Shown here: piece after piece, positions 41,041 through 51,302 of the stretch
Numbering within the stretch: position 1 is the stretch's first letter
Layout: every line of letters begins with the position of its first letter
Source: Paguma larvata
Lineage: Eukaryota > Chordata > Mammalia > Carnivora > Viverridae
NCBI GenBank assembly: GCA_030068075.1
Contig: CM057841.1
Coordinates: 5,589,565 to 5,653,564, forward strand
DNA length: 64,000 nt
Direction: 5' to 3'
Notes under the pieces: generated by a model
Told to the model about the DNA's origin: nothing
The model's input: the letters and a program-made list of their open reading frames with translations, nothing else
Databases searched by the model: none
Position numbers and translations under genes: made by a program

Positions 41041-41700
41041 GTCTCAAATCAAGGAGCCCAGCTTCTACCTTTAGAAACTAGAAAAGGAAGAGAAATGAAA
41101 TCCAGAGAAAGGAGAGGAAATAATAAAGATCAAAACAAAAATGAATGCAATAGAAAATGAAAAATTATAGAGAAAATTAGTTAAACCCAAAGCCTTAACA
41201 TCATTAAAATTGATGAACCTCTACCCAAACTGATCATATGAAAAAGATGAGAACACACAAATTTCTAATGTCAGAAACGTTAGAAGTTGACATCACTACA
41301 GATTGTATAGGCATTAAAAGGATAATGAGGGAATATTATGAATCCCTTTATGGCAATAAATTGTGTCAATAAGCCATGTAAATAAAATGACAAATTCCTT
41401 GAAAGACACAAATCACCAAAACTGGTTTTCAGAAACAACAGATAATCTGCGTGGCCCTATCTGTATCTATTAAAGTAACTAAATTTGTATTTGGACACCA
41501 TTCCAAAAGAAAAACTGTAAGCTCAAATAGGTTCACTGTTGAATTCTGCCTTTACTCTGGCCCTTTGCTGGGATGGCCAATCCCCAGTCGAAGCTCTGTG
41601 TGCGTCAAGGTGGAACTCTCACACTCCCCCACCCCAAACCTCTCCCCACATCACTTCAATCCCCAAATTTAACTTGGAAAAAAATAACCAGGGAATATAT
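41041..41700 (+). mobile_element. L1 ORF2 fragment, sense
   Basis: Contains AACTGGTTTTCAGAAACAACAGATAAT and CTTTATGGCAATAAATTGTG, L1 ORF2-type sequence just upstream of the reverse-transcriptase domain. Broken by stops. Bases 41291-41460 reappear inverted at 42547-42716. Confidence 0.7.
41291..41460 (+). repeat. Inverted repeat arm A (partner 42547-42716)
   Basis: 170 bp that match the reverse complement of 42547-42716 with three mismatches and no gaps. Arm spacing is 1086 bp. Confidence 0.93.
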
Positions 41701-41850
41701 AGATTTTTTTAAAAGGTGGTTTCAAAATACTAATTGAGAAAAAGGAAATCATGTCAATATATCACAGAGAAGTGGAGGTTCATTGTCAATTGGGGTGTCA
41801 TGGAGCAAGAAGTTCTAATTCAAAGCATATATTCATTTAGAATACATATA

Positions 41851-42052
41851 GAGACGCCCAGGTTACTCAGTCGGTTGAGTGTGTGACTTTTAGTTTCAGC
41901 TCAGGTTATGCTCTCACAGTTTTGTGAGTTCCAGCCCCATATCAGGCTCTATGCTGACAGTGCAGAGCCTGCTTGGGATTCTCTCTCTCCCTGTCTGCCC
42001 TTCCCCTGCTCATGCTCTCACTCTCTCTCAAAATGAATAAATATGCTTAAAA
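41851..42052 (+). mobile_element. CAN-SINE between the inverted arms
   Basis: Head GAGACGCCCAGGTTACTCAG. AATACATATA flanks it on both sides. It lies between the two arms of the inverted repeat. Confidence 0.9.
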
Positions 42053-42479
42053 ATACATATAAAAACAAAATACACATTATAAACATATTTCAGGAAAATG
42101 ATTATAATTTGTGGGTACACATAAATAAAATTTTAACACATTGCAGAAATGATAAAGCAGATAAAAAAGTAACAGAAGATAATAACAATGTCAGAAGATA
42201 CATCTATGTCTTAGATCATTGAACATTTACAAAAACTTACTATACCAAAAATGAATTAACAATGAAGATTGCAAACTTTTTAATTGTTTGTGGGAGTATA
42301 GATATGGAGTCCCTTTTGAAAACAGATTTTCATTACATAATTAAGCTCTACAGAAAACAATTTGAGTTAATTTTATTATTTTTTTTCTAATGAAGCTACA
42401 TATGATACTAGTTTAGAAAAATAGTAGATGAATTAATTCATTGTTGGGAGATAATAGAAAAATTATATATTAGTTTCTA

Positions 42480-43440
42480 CCCCTTGTTCCTGGCCCAGAG
42501 CTCCTGAAACCTTATAAATTCATAAGAATTTGACATCACTACAGCAATAGGGCCATGCAGATTATCTGTTGTTTCTGAAAACCAGTTTTGGTGATTTGTG
42601 TCTTTCAAGGAATTTGTCATTTTATTTACATGGCTTATTGACACAATTTATTGCCATAAAGGGATTCATAATATTCCCTCGTTATCCTTTTAATGCCTAT
42701 AGAATCTGTAGTGATGGCAAGAGCACTAAGAGCATCTTTTGTTGGGATGAGGTGACTCTGGGTGGGCTCCTGGATGGGTTCTGTTACTAGAAATAACAAG
42801 CCATGACTAGAAGCTTGGAACTTTTAGTTCCACCCTCCATTCTCCAGAGAAGGAGATGGGCTGGGAATAAGAGTTAATGATTGATTGTGCCTGCATTAGG
42901 AAGCCTCCACAAAACCCCAATAATAAGGGATTCGTAGAGTTTCCAGGTTGGTACCACATTCACACTGGGAGGATGGTGCACCCCAGCTCCACCGGGACAG
43001 AAGCTCCTGAACTTGGGCACCCTCCACCTGAAACCTTGCCCCACATATCTCTTCATCTGGCTGTTCATCTGTATCCTTTATCACATACTTTATGGACTGG
43101 CCAACATAACCAAGTGTTCCCCTGAGTTATGTGAGCCGTTCTAATAAGTAACAGAATCCAAGGAAAGAGGTCATGGGAACCTCTGAGTTGTAGCCAAGTT
43201 GAACACCTACTACTTGCAACTAATGTCTGGTGTGGGGGTGGGAGCAGTCTTGGGGACCTGAGCCCCTAACCTGTGGGATCTGGGCTATCTCCAGGTAGTG
43301 TCAAATTGACTTAAATTGCAGGACACCCAGCTGGTATCCCAGACAGTTGCCTGCTGGGGGAAAAAACTCACACATCCAGTGTCAAGAGTGCTGTGAGTGT
43401 GGTAGCAGTATGAGAGTATAAAGGACAAACAAGGAGGTAG
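42480..43440 (+). repeat. Ancient interspersed repeat, interrupted by inverted arm B
   Basis: Shares GAGCTCCTGAAACC and AGAAGCTTGGAACTTTT with 170-354. Further landmarks are GCCTCCACAAAACCCC, AACCTGTGGGATCTG and GGACACCCAGCTGGTATCC. I recognise it as a common old mammalian repeat but do not name the family. The foreign L1 piece at 42530-42716 interrupts it. Confidence 0.55.
42547..42716 (-). repeat. Inverted repeat arm B (L1 piece)
   Basis: Reverse complement of 41291-41460 (167/170). Immediately to its left, TTGACATCACTACAG (42530-42544) copies the start of arm A (41287-41301) in direct orientation. Confidence 0.93.
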
Positions 43441-43735
43441 AGTGGCTTTTTTCCCCTGCACAGTTGTTGTCAGTGAAGGGGGAGTTGCTCGAACAGCCCT
43501 AGTCACGAAACGTGTGGGAAGAGGGTGGGGAGTGAAGAACATTTGACTTCTGGATGGCCACATGGTCACTGTGGTATGAAGCAACAACTGCGCTGAGGTT
43601 ACTAAAGGTCAAAGTTACCAATGGAATTCAAAGATGGATCCAACCCTTAGGGAGCTGCTTCACTGGATTCATGAGGAAATGCAGACTAATAAGAAAAAGG
43701 CAAAATAATGGGATCTCCTGGTTATTGCTATCTGT
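43441..43735. other. Non-coding, nothing recognised
   Basis: No gene or assignable repeat. Confidence 0.35.
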
Positions 43736-44000
43736 AATAGTTGAAATGAAATTAAAAGAGTGCTGGTATCTCATGACAGTTTTCATTTGCATTTCTGCCA
43801 AGGACTCATGACTTTGAGCATGTTTTCATGTGTTTCTTTGCCCCCCCTGTTCTTTGGTAAAATACCTGTTCATAACTTTTGCCAAATGTTGCCTGATATT
43901 TTCATTAACAAGAAAAGAGATTTTTGAGAACATTTGTTGCAATGTTACTCCTTCATCAGATGACATGACTCATTTGCTAAATGCGGTAATCATTTTTAAA
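43736..44000 (-). mobile_element. L1 3' fragment, antisense
   Basis: The sequence TTTTCATTTGCATTTCTGCC, then GAGCATGTTTTCATGTG and CCTGTTCATAACTTTTGCC is typical antisense L1. Confidence 0.65.
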
Positions 44001-45190
44001 TACTGAAAGAGTATGCCCTCATTTTTTGGTGCTATTTACAACATAAGGCTACCTACACAATACATGTTTAATTCTGCATTGTTACTATTTTCTTCATCAC
44101 TTTAAGTCCGCACTGTCAATAAAACAATAAGGCAAACCTTGAATTGTGTTTAGAAATTTCACTAATGTAAATACTCTCACCATCACCAACTTTAAGCTGT
44201 CAATGAATGTTTGGACCAAGTGAAGCAAACCAATGTGCTCCCCTAATTAATCATGTAAGATACCCAAATTATAGTTGGCCCTCCTCCAGTTTTCCTGTGC
44301 CGACAGGCCCCAGTCATGGGACACCCGAAGCCTTCCCATTTTTTCCAGCAGAAATCTTTCCCATTCCCTTGCTGCCTTTGAGTCACTCCCCAACACAACT
44401 GATAATGACCCGTAACTCCCTTGCTTAACAAGCTCAGAATCAAGTTGCCTTTTCTTGTTCTCATCGGAGTGGTCTTTATTGCCATAGTTATCATGGAGGT
44501 CCCACTGAGATAGTCTGCATTTTTCTTGACCAGCTTTTTGGTCTTTGGAGTTGGTCAGTGGCCAGACTATCAGTGTATGACTGTGAGTTTTCTGTGGCTT
44601 TGAAGAAGAAGCCCTATAGGAACCAAACGATGATGGCAAGTCCTGAACCAGTCTCTCCTAGACAGCCCACTAGCCATGATGCCTGCATACAAAGGAATGC
44701 AATGTGGCCTTTAAAAGAAGGTGGTAGCTTGAGGAATGCAGGGTGCCTAATAAGGAAGTATGAGGTGTACAATGAGGAGGTGGCTGTAGAGTGTCCAAGA
44801 TAAGAGAAAAGCAAAATGCAGGTCGGTGTACAAAAAGTGACTTTATATGCAGAAAAATGACTTGTATAGAAACATTTGAGCACACACACAGTGATGTGCA
44901 CAATCGTGCTGCCACGATTCTAAAAGGACAATACTATATTGCAAACATTTTTCTCCAGGATGTAGAATTTTCAGAGACTTTTTACTTTCTATTTTATAAT
45001 GCATAGTGTAGTACTCCTTAAATAACAGGAAATTTGACATGCATTAGATTTGTAAGAATTAAGAAAATGAAGGTACACTGCTTTTTTCAAGCTCACTGTG
45101 AAACTGTCTCAGTTTTAGAGGAGATATCTACAACTCACAAGAGGCATGTAAACCCCATGCCCAGGAATCATGGCAGAAAGATGTAGTTTC
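44001..45190. other. Intergenic DNA, nothing firmly recognised
   Basis: The minus strand of 44230-44560 has overlapping frames of 80-130 codons that faintly suggest old retroviral sequence; I do not annotate them as such. Confidence 0.35.
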
Positions 45191-45194
45191 TTTG

Positions 45195-45360
45195 CACGTG
45201 CATCGAAGTCACTCGGAGAGCTTGTTAATACACAAATTCTCGGGCTCAACTCCTGAGTGTGTGATTCAATAGACATCTGGACTGAGAATTCTCATTCTAA
45301 CGAGTTCCCGGGTGATTCTGATGGTGCAGGGATCAAATCCAAGAGCCAGTGTTGTAGGAA
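45195..45360 (+). mobile_element. hAT-Charlie-type non-autonomous transposon (MER20/MER3-like)
   Basis: Landmarks GAGCTTGTTAATACACAAATTCTCGGGC and GGTGATTCTGATGGTGCA follow the order of the common MER-type hAT elements. The ends are diverged. Confidence 0.5.
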
Positions 45361-45429
45361 AGGCGAGTCCATGGGCTGGAGATTTGTGACTTGGCGGGCG
45401 AGCCCAGAGAGTTCTCCCCGGTATCTCTA

Positions 45430-46060
45430 CAGCGAGCCTTCTAAGCTGATAGGACGGCTGACTGGGCTGGGGCCCCAGGCCACCAGCCCCTCTGGGCGCG
45501 GGAGAAAGTCCCCAGCCCAAATCCGGCAGGTAGCTTCGTAGGTCGCTTCCCAGGTGGTGGAGGCGACCCGAGGCCACCCAGGGTGGAGTCTCCACCGCTG
45601 GCCGGAGACCGAACCCGCACTTCCTGCGCAGAAGCGCCTCGCGTAGGTCGCGAGACAGGCCACCCTTCCCACTGCCTCCCTGAAACACCTGGGCCTCCGC
45701 CGGTCGCCCTACACCTCACCTGTCACCGCCCCTTCCTGCGACCTTACCTCTTTACTCCCGCCCCTTCCTGCCTTTGAGCCAATCGCTCTCGGCCACTCGC
45801 GTAGACCGTTTCCTCCTCCACGACTGGGCGTTCCCTGCTGTCAGTCTCAGAAACTTCAACCAATGGGAGCCAGTCATGAGCTCTTAGCTCAGCCAATGGG
45901 GACTGAGCGGGAAGTACCTAGAGCTCTGCGCGGGATTGCGGGTGCTCTTCCCGTCTCGGGGTTCTTGGTCTGTCAGGTGAGGCAGCGGCTGGACTCCCAC
46001 TCCGAACCCCCACCCCCGGGGTACCTCCCGGTGGGGTGCGGCCCACTCCCTGCCCCAGGA
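45430..46060 (+). promoter_or_regulatory. CpG-island promoter without a recognised gene
   Basis: GC- and CpG-rich block with two direct CCAAT boxes (CAACCAATGGGAG near 45858; CAGCCAATGGGG near 45891), then GAGCGGGAAGTACC and a probable first exon ending TTGGTCTGTCAG with donor GTGAGGC at 45977. Layout, spacing and lack of a TATA box match KZNF promoters. Neither strand within reach shows KRAB or finger exons: + strand 46-53 kb has none, and the next minus-strand gene starts at 62.7 kb. It could drive a non-coding RNA, a decayed KZNF, or a gene whose exons were lost. Confidence 0.6.
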
Positions 46061-47169
46061 TCTCCTTGGGAGCAGAAAGGAGTTAGGAGACCTGGAGCCT
46101 GAGTGCTTCCTCCCTCCTTCCCGCCCCATTTCCAAGATCAGCTTGGCCCAAACACTGGTTTCCGTGGGCTCAAGACCGGAGTCAGCCGGTCGTCGTCTCT
46201 TGTCATAAGCCACCCCGGGGCCGTCATGAACTCGGTCAGTGATAAAGTGCGCAGGTGCACGGGACAGATAAGGACAAGGGCAATGAGGAGTGGCAGGAAA
46301 GGGCCGTAGTCCAGGAACCGGGGAAGCGGGCGAGAGGGTACCAGGAGCTGTTTTATCACCAGCTGCCCGGGCCACCGGCAGCCCAACCATGAGAACGTCT
46401 TCGGCCTCGAATCTGAAAACGGAAATGCAGGGAGAGACGTCCAGATGTAGAGGAGTGTAGACTCCTGACGTCAGGAGCCACCTGACTGAAGCCCCAGACT
46501 GGGACTTGAGAAGGGAAAGATCTGCGAGAGGCCAACACTGCAGCTCACCCAGGGAGACCTCCAAAAGCTCAGGGTCCTCAGGGTGGCGTGGGCACAGCCG
46601 CGCCTTTCATGAGTTGCTGCTTAGGGGATGGCTTCTGGGCCTGAGTGCTCTGAGGAAAGAGAGAAGCAGCCTAATCAAGTCCAACATAGCCTCCTGTGTA
46701 AACTCAAAGAACAGGGAGAATATTGACCAAAGAAATCAGGCTTGTTTTTCTCTTCCTCTGACTGCATGAGGACATGAGTGTTTCCCCATCAGGGCGCTGA
46801 CTCTCTTCAGTGTCTGTGTGGAGGGCATTCTGCTGAGATACTCCAAAGCAGATCTCCCTCCACCAGCCCCACCCAATCCGATGGGAAATGTGTTTCGTTC
46901 TTTTTTCACGATGTATCAGGAATCAGAACACTCTACCGCCGCCGCAGTTACCTCCCCTCTCACCTGGATTACCGAGCTGGCCTCCACAGTTCGTTCTCAA
47001 CCCAGCAACTGGCGTCACTTGGGAACAATATACTGGGGTTCTGTCTCCTGTCCAGTTATCTGTCACGGGATACACCTCACATAAGATGGAAAATCCTTAT
47101 GATTGTCCGTCCGGTCTCATGAGGCCTGGGCCTTATGCAGTTCTGACCTCCCCTCCCACTCTTCCTCCC
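46061..47169. other. Region downstream of the orphan promoter
   Basis: Overlapping ORFs up to 159 codons in several frames; none shows a known domain. Confidence 0.4.
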
Positions 47170-47453
47170 TTTCCTGCTTCCACGCTGTCAGCCTCCTTGC
47201 TGGAACAGGAACAGGACAGACAGCGCTGCCCCTTGGGTCTCTGCAAAGGCTATTTCTTGTGTCTGGAGATTATGATCAAAGATACCCACAAGGCTCGGTA
47301 TCTCACCTCCTTTACGCGTTTGCTTAATTGCTCTTATTTAGGGAGACTTTATTACCGCACTTGGTAACATTGCATCCCACCCCCCATCTTTCCAGTACCT
47401 TGATCTTTACTTCTTTCCATTGTGCCTGACATTATAACATACTATATAATTTA

Positions 47454-47650
47454 GGGGCACCCGGGTGGCTCCACCGGTTGAGTGTCTGACTCTTGATTTC
47501 GGCTCGGGTCATGATCCCAGGGTCGTGGGATCAAACCCTGTGTTGGGATCTGCGTTGAGTGTGGAGCCAGTTTATCGTCTCCCTCTCCCTCTCTCTCCCT
47601 CTGCCCTTGTACCCCGCTCGTGCTTCTCTCTCTCTAAAATAAAATAAAAA
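47454..47650 (+). mobile_element. CAN-SINE in L2, with target-site duplication
   Basis: ACATACTATATAATTTA lies before it and ACATACTATAGAATTTA after it (one mismatch). Head GGGGCACCCGGGTGGCTCCA. Confidence 0.92.
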
Positions 47651-47756
47651 CTGTGACATACTATAGAATTTATAAATTCAATTTCCGTTTTCTGTCTTCC
47701 TTGATTAGAGAATAAGGTCTATGAGGGCAGAGGTCTCTGTATCTCTCTCTCTCTCT

Positions 47757-47955
47757 CTTTTTAACGTTTATTCATTTTTGAGAGACAGAGTATGAGCAGG
47801 GGAGGGGCAGAGAGACATGAAGATACAGAATCTGAAGCAGGCTCCAGGCTCTGAGATGTCAGCACAGAGCCCAATGCGGGGCTGGAATCCACAAACCTCA
47901 GGATCATGACCTGAACCAAAGTCGGACGCTTAACTGACTGAGCCGCCGAGGCCAT
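47757..47955 (-). mobile_element. CAN-SINE in L2
   Basis: Reverse orientation, starting from a TC-rich flank; AGGTCTNTGTCTCT-like sequence on both sides suggests the duplication. Confidence 0.9.
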
Positions 47956-48383
47956 CGCATAGGTCTTTGTCTCTTTCATTTCCTGATATCTCCTATGTAC
48001 CTATGATAGTGCCTGAAACCCACTAGTTGTTCACTGAACATTTGTTAGATTTGTGAATAAACAGGATTGCCCCTCTGTTTTTCTTTTTTTAATTTTATTT
48101 CTTCCCTCCCTCCCTTCTTCACTGTTTTGACAACTCTTTCTAAATAGCCTCTATACCAATCTCTCGCCATGGGTATTCCTTAGTGATTTCAGAACGACAA
48201 GGAATCACATTTTAGAGACAAAAGCCTGAGGGTTGCCAAGGCCCCATCATCGCCATGTGCTCAGCTTCGTTCTCTCACTGCCCAGGCTTCACTGAGTTCC
48301 CAGTGACCTTTGTCATAGATATGTTTTCCCCAAGGTTTCTCCACTATTAACTTCTCACAGTGACACAATCCTTATTTTTTTCT

Positions 48384-48581
48384 TGAATGTTTTTTTTATT
48401 TTTGACAGACAGAGCATGGGCAGGGGAGGGGCAGAGAGAGAGGGAGACACAGAATCCGAGGCAGGCTCCAGGTTCTGAGCTGTCAGCACAGAGCCCCGAT
48501 GTGGGGCTCGAAACCATGAACCGTGAGATCATGACCTGAGCCGAAGTCAGACGCTCAACTGACTGAGCCACCCAGGTGCTC
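48384..48581 (-). mobile_element. Felid CAN-SINE with target-site duplication
   Basis: GACACAATCCTTA and GATACAATCCTTA flank it. Head end ACTGACTGAGCCACCCAGG. Confidence 0.93.
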
Positions 48582-48584
48582 TTG

Positions 48585-49600
48585 ATACAATCCTTACTAA
48601 TAACAATCGGTAATTTTCACATTTAACAAATGGGTTTCTGATAATCTGCACTCTCCTCACAGACGCTACCGGTGCGATTACAAGTGAAATGATTATCACT
48701 TCCGAACAAGATGAGATCGTGGAAATCTGAACCTTTGTCTCAAGTTCAGATGCTCACTGTCTGCACCTGCATAGGCTGCCCCCACACCCACTCTCCTGGC
48801 AGCAGATGCCCCCTGGGTAAGTAGTTTTATTTATTTCAGAGAAGTTTAGATTACTTGGAGAAAAATACCTTAGGAAACCCAGTCATAAATGTTCTCCGTA
48901 ATTTACTTCTGCTTTCTGGTTGTGAACACAAAAATGTTTTTCTCTATACAGGACAGGCACTTGCTCAGAACCACGGGTATATTGCCACCCTCGTCTCCCC
49001 GTATTGGGACAGCTTAACAGCTTCTTTCTGCCACCCTGTCATGGGGTCTCTGTCATCTTCTCTCTCATCCCTGAACCGCACGGAGAGGCGTCACACCGTG
49101 GACACGTGACAGGCAGTAAGTGTGACCCCCCCGCTGCCGAGCAGTTACCTGGTGTGTGTCTCACTCGCACAACCTCTCAGCATTGGTTACTTGTATGGGA
49201 AACAGAAGCAGAATCTGTGATAACTTCTCTCTGCATTTCTGACGTAAGCCGAAGGCTGTTAACACTTTCTTGCTCTTGAGAGAAATTAAAGTCTCATTCC
49301 CTTTTCCATTTACAGACATGCAGATATTATATAAAAGTGAATAATGTGAGAGATTATACGAGTCAGACAAAAGGATCAGGGACTTTACGATCCTCAAGAT
49401 AGAAATGTCACCTTGCCAGGTGGAAATACCTTGATGTCCTCATTCTCCACGTTCCTGTGTTTCTTTACACCACCCTCCCCCCAAAACACACCCTTTAATA
49501 AAAGGGTTCTTTTTAAATGGAAAAAAAAAAAAAAAACAAAAAACAAAAGGTCTTCTCAGAGACCATGACTGAAGGATCAAGTTCATCTCCCCCTCGCTGC
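48585..49600. other. Intergenic DNA
   Basis: A plausible non-coding exon could lie at 48951-49114 (acceptor TTTTTCTCTATACAG, donor GTAAGT), but coding potential is absent and transcription unproven. Confidence 0.35.
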
Positions 49601-50150
49601 AAGCAGGCGGCGCTTGCTTAGTTGACTCCCCCTCTTGTCTGTGCAGAACCCTTATGATCAGGGAGAATTATGAGCCATAATCTTCGGTGAACGGTAGCCT
49701 TTCAAAGGGGTGGAGTGCTCCCTGGTGCTCTAGTGGTTAGGACTGGTGCTCTCTCAAAGGGCAGGAGTGGTCAGTTACCACAGCAGATTGGTCTTTCTGG
49801 TCTCAAGAGACATAATTAATTCCCTTGCCTGGTCTACTGACATCTTTTTGTTTATTAAGTTCCCTCTGTGATTTCCAGAAGATCCCAGTTCTTCCCCCTC
49901 CTCTTCTCTTATTTTTTCATTCTAAAATGTATTGCAATATGTTAGTAGCTTCAGAAACTTTCTTAATCTTAGTGTTACTAAAATTCCATTTTCCTATGAA
50001 TCACGTGTGCGTAAAGTGGAGGTGAATTTCACTCCGACACACTTCCTGCCCCCTCTTCCTGTTGAGTGGCTTCTTTCTCTGCATGCTTTGTGGACCTCGG
50101 TCACCAGTGTCCACGGGTCACGCACAGCCCTGTGAGTGGGGTCAGCCCTT
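49600..50150 (+). repeat. Duplicated block Y (partner at 9361-9900)
   Basis: Aligns with block X through GATCAGGG-GAATTATGAG, CTACTGACAT-TTTTTGTT and on to about 50150. It differs from X by the tRNA-Glu half inserted at 49718-49753. Confidence 0.6.
49718..49753 (+). pseudogene. Retroposed 5' half of tRNA-Glu(CTC)
   Basis: TCCCTGGTGCTCTAGTGGTT followed by AGGACTGGTGCTCTC is the 5' half of tRNA-Glu, ending at the CTC anticodon. It is flanked by TCAAAGGGGTGGAGTG (49702-49717) and TCAAAGGGCAGGAGTG (49754-49769), 14 of 16 identical. No A-tail. The related block at about 9450 holds one copy of the flank (TCTTTGGGAGCTGGAGTA) and no tRNA, the expected pre-insertion state. It is a tailless retropseudogene, not a working tRNA gene. 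Confidence 0.88.
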
Positions 50151-50499
50151 CCAGGGACATGCCACCTGTGTCCCTGTCAGCTGATGTGCATTTTATCCAG
50201 TCATTTTCTTCTCCCAAATCTTCATGCCAGTTGCCCTGTTGATTTCAGTTACAGATGGGAATTAATGTAATGAAACTACTGACATGTACTGCCAAAGAAA
50301 AAGTCTTAGTTCTGTAAATCCTAAACTGCCTGTCTCCAAAAACATGAAAATTGAAGAATCCTTAAAAATGCAACTGAGGTAAAAGTGGGTTATAAAACCG
50401 TAACAGATTAGAGATCATACAAACCTGTGAATATTCTGCACTCAGGTTTTTGACGTCTTTAAATTTTCAGGCTGTTTGAAAGGATTCCCAGTATGTTTT

Positions 50500-50738
50500 T
50501 TTTAAGTTTTTATGTATTTATTATTAATAATGTTTATTTATTTTTGAGAGAGACAGACACAGAGTGTGAGTGGGGGAGGGGCAAAGAGAGAGGGAGACAC
50601 AGAATCCCAAGCAGGCTCCAGGCTCTGAGCTGTCAGCACAGAGCCTGATGTGGGGCTAGAACCCACGAACCATGAGATCATGACCTGAGCCTAAATCAAG
50701 AGGTGGATGCTTAACTGACAGAGCCACCCAGATGCCCC
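50500..50738 (-). mobile_element. Felid CAN-SINE
   Basis: Reverse orientation, well-preserved body (GGGAGGGGCAAAGAGAGAG), head end ACAGAGCCACCCAGATGCC. Confidence 0.92.
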
Positions 50739-50739
50739 T

Positions 50740-51105
50740 GCACAAGATATTTTTTTTAACTTTTTTTTTTTTTTTTGGAAAAAGAGAATATTCCTACAGA
50801 CAGGAAATGTGTGGATTTACAATGATTGATCTACCACATTTCTGGATCCTGGATTATGTTAAGTCTCATATGTCTTAGTGATTCTTTTGTGTTCCTCAAG
50901 GAAACAACCACTTCAGCTTCCAAGCTTGAACATTTATCATCTTAATTTACAGGAGATTGACCTCACCAAGAAATTAGTGGGTCAGTGTGGTGGTATCTGG
51001 CGTGGCTATCTTGATCCTAATCAGTTTTAGAATATATCCGTATTTTATTGTCCAATATGAACATTCAGTTAATTTCAGAAGAAAGTAAAGTTGGGTTTTT
51101 TTTAA
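50740..51105. other. Non-coding
   Basis: T-run at 50757-50777; otherwise nothing recognised. Confidence 0.4.
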
Positions 51106-51302
51106 ATCTTTTTAATGTTTATTTTTGAGAGAGAGAGAGCATGAGTGTAGGAAGGGCAGAGAGAGGGAGACAGAGACTCAAAGCAGGCTCCAGGCCCTGA
51201 GCTGGCAGCACAGAGCCTGACACAGTATTCGAACTCACAAACTGGGAGATCATGACCTGAGCCGAAGTCGGATGCGTAACCAACTGAGCCACCCAGGCGC
51301 CC
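51106..51302 (-). mobile_element. Felid CAN-SINE
   Basis: Reverse orientation, head end CAACTGAGCCACCCAGGCGC. Confidence 0.93.

Larger units (their letters stand above)
47170..48065 (+). mobile_element. L2 3' end, interrupted by two SINEs
   Basis: TCTGCAAAGGCTATTTC, CTCACCTCCTTTACGCGTTTGC, ACATACTATATAATTTA, then TATGAGGGCAGAGGTCTCTG and ATAGTGCCTGAAACCC follow the L2 3' order. The pieces lie either side of the SINEs at 47454 and 47757. Confidence 0.65.

Noticed and set aside
44240..44640. Possible old gammaretroviral envelope fragment on the minus strand
   Set aside because: Only a faint pattern of Cys and Trp in two overlapping frames; no LTR, no other retroviral gene, and no confident motif. 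A translated search would decide.
48951..49114. Candidate spliced exon downstream of the orphan promoter
   Set aside because: Good-looking acceptor and donor but no coding content and no supporting second exon; kept only as a note in the orphan-promoter finding.
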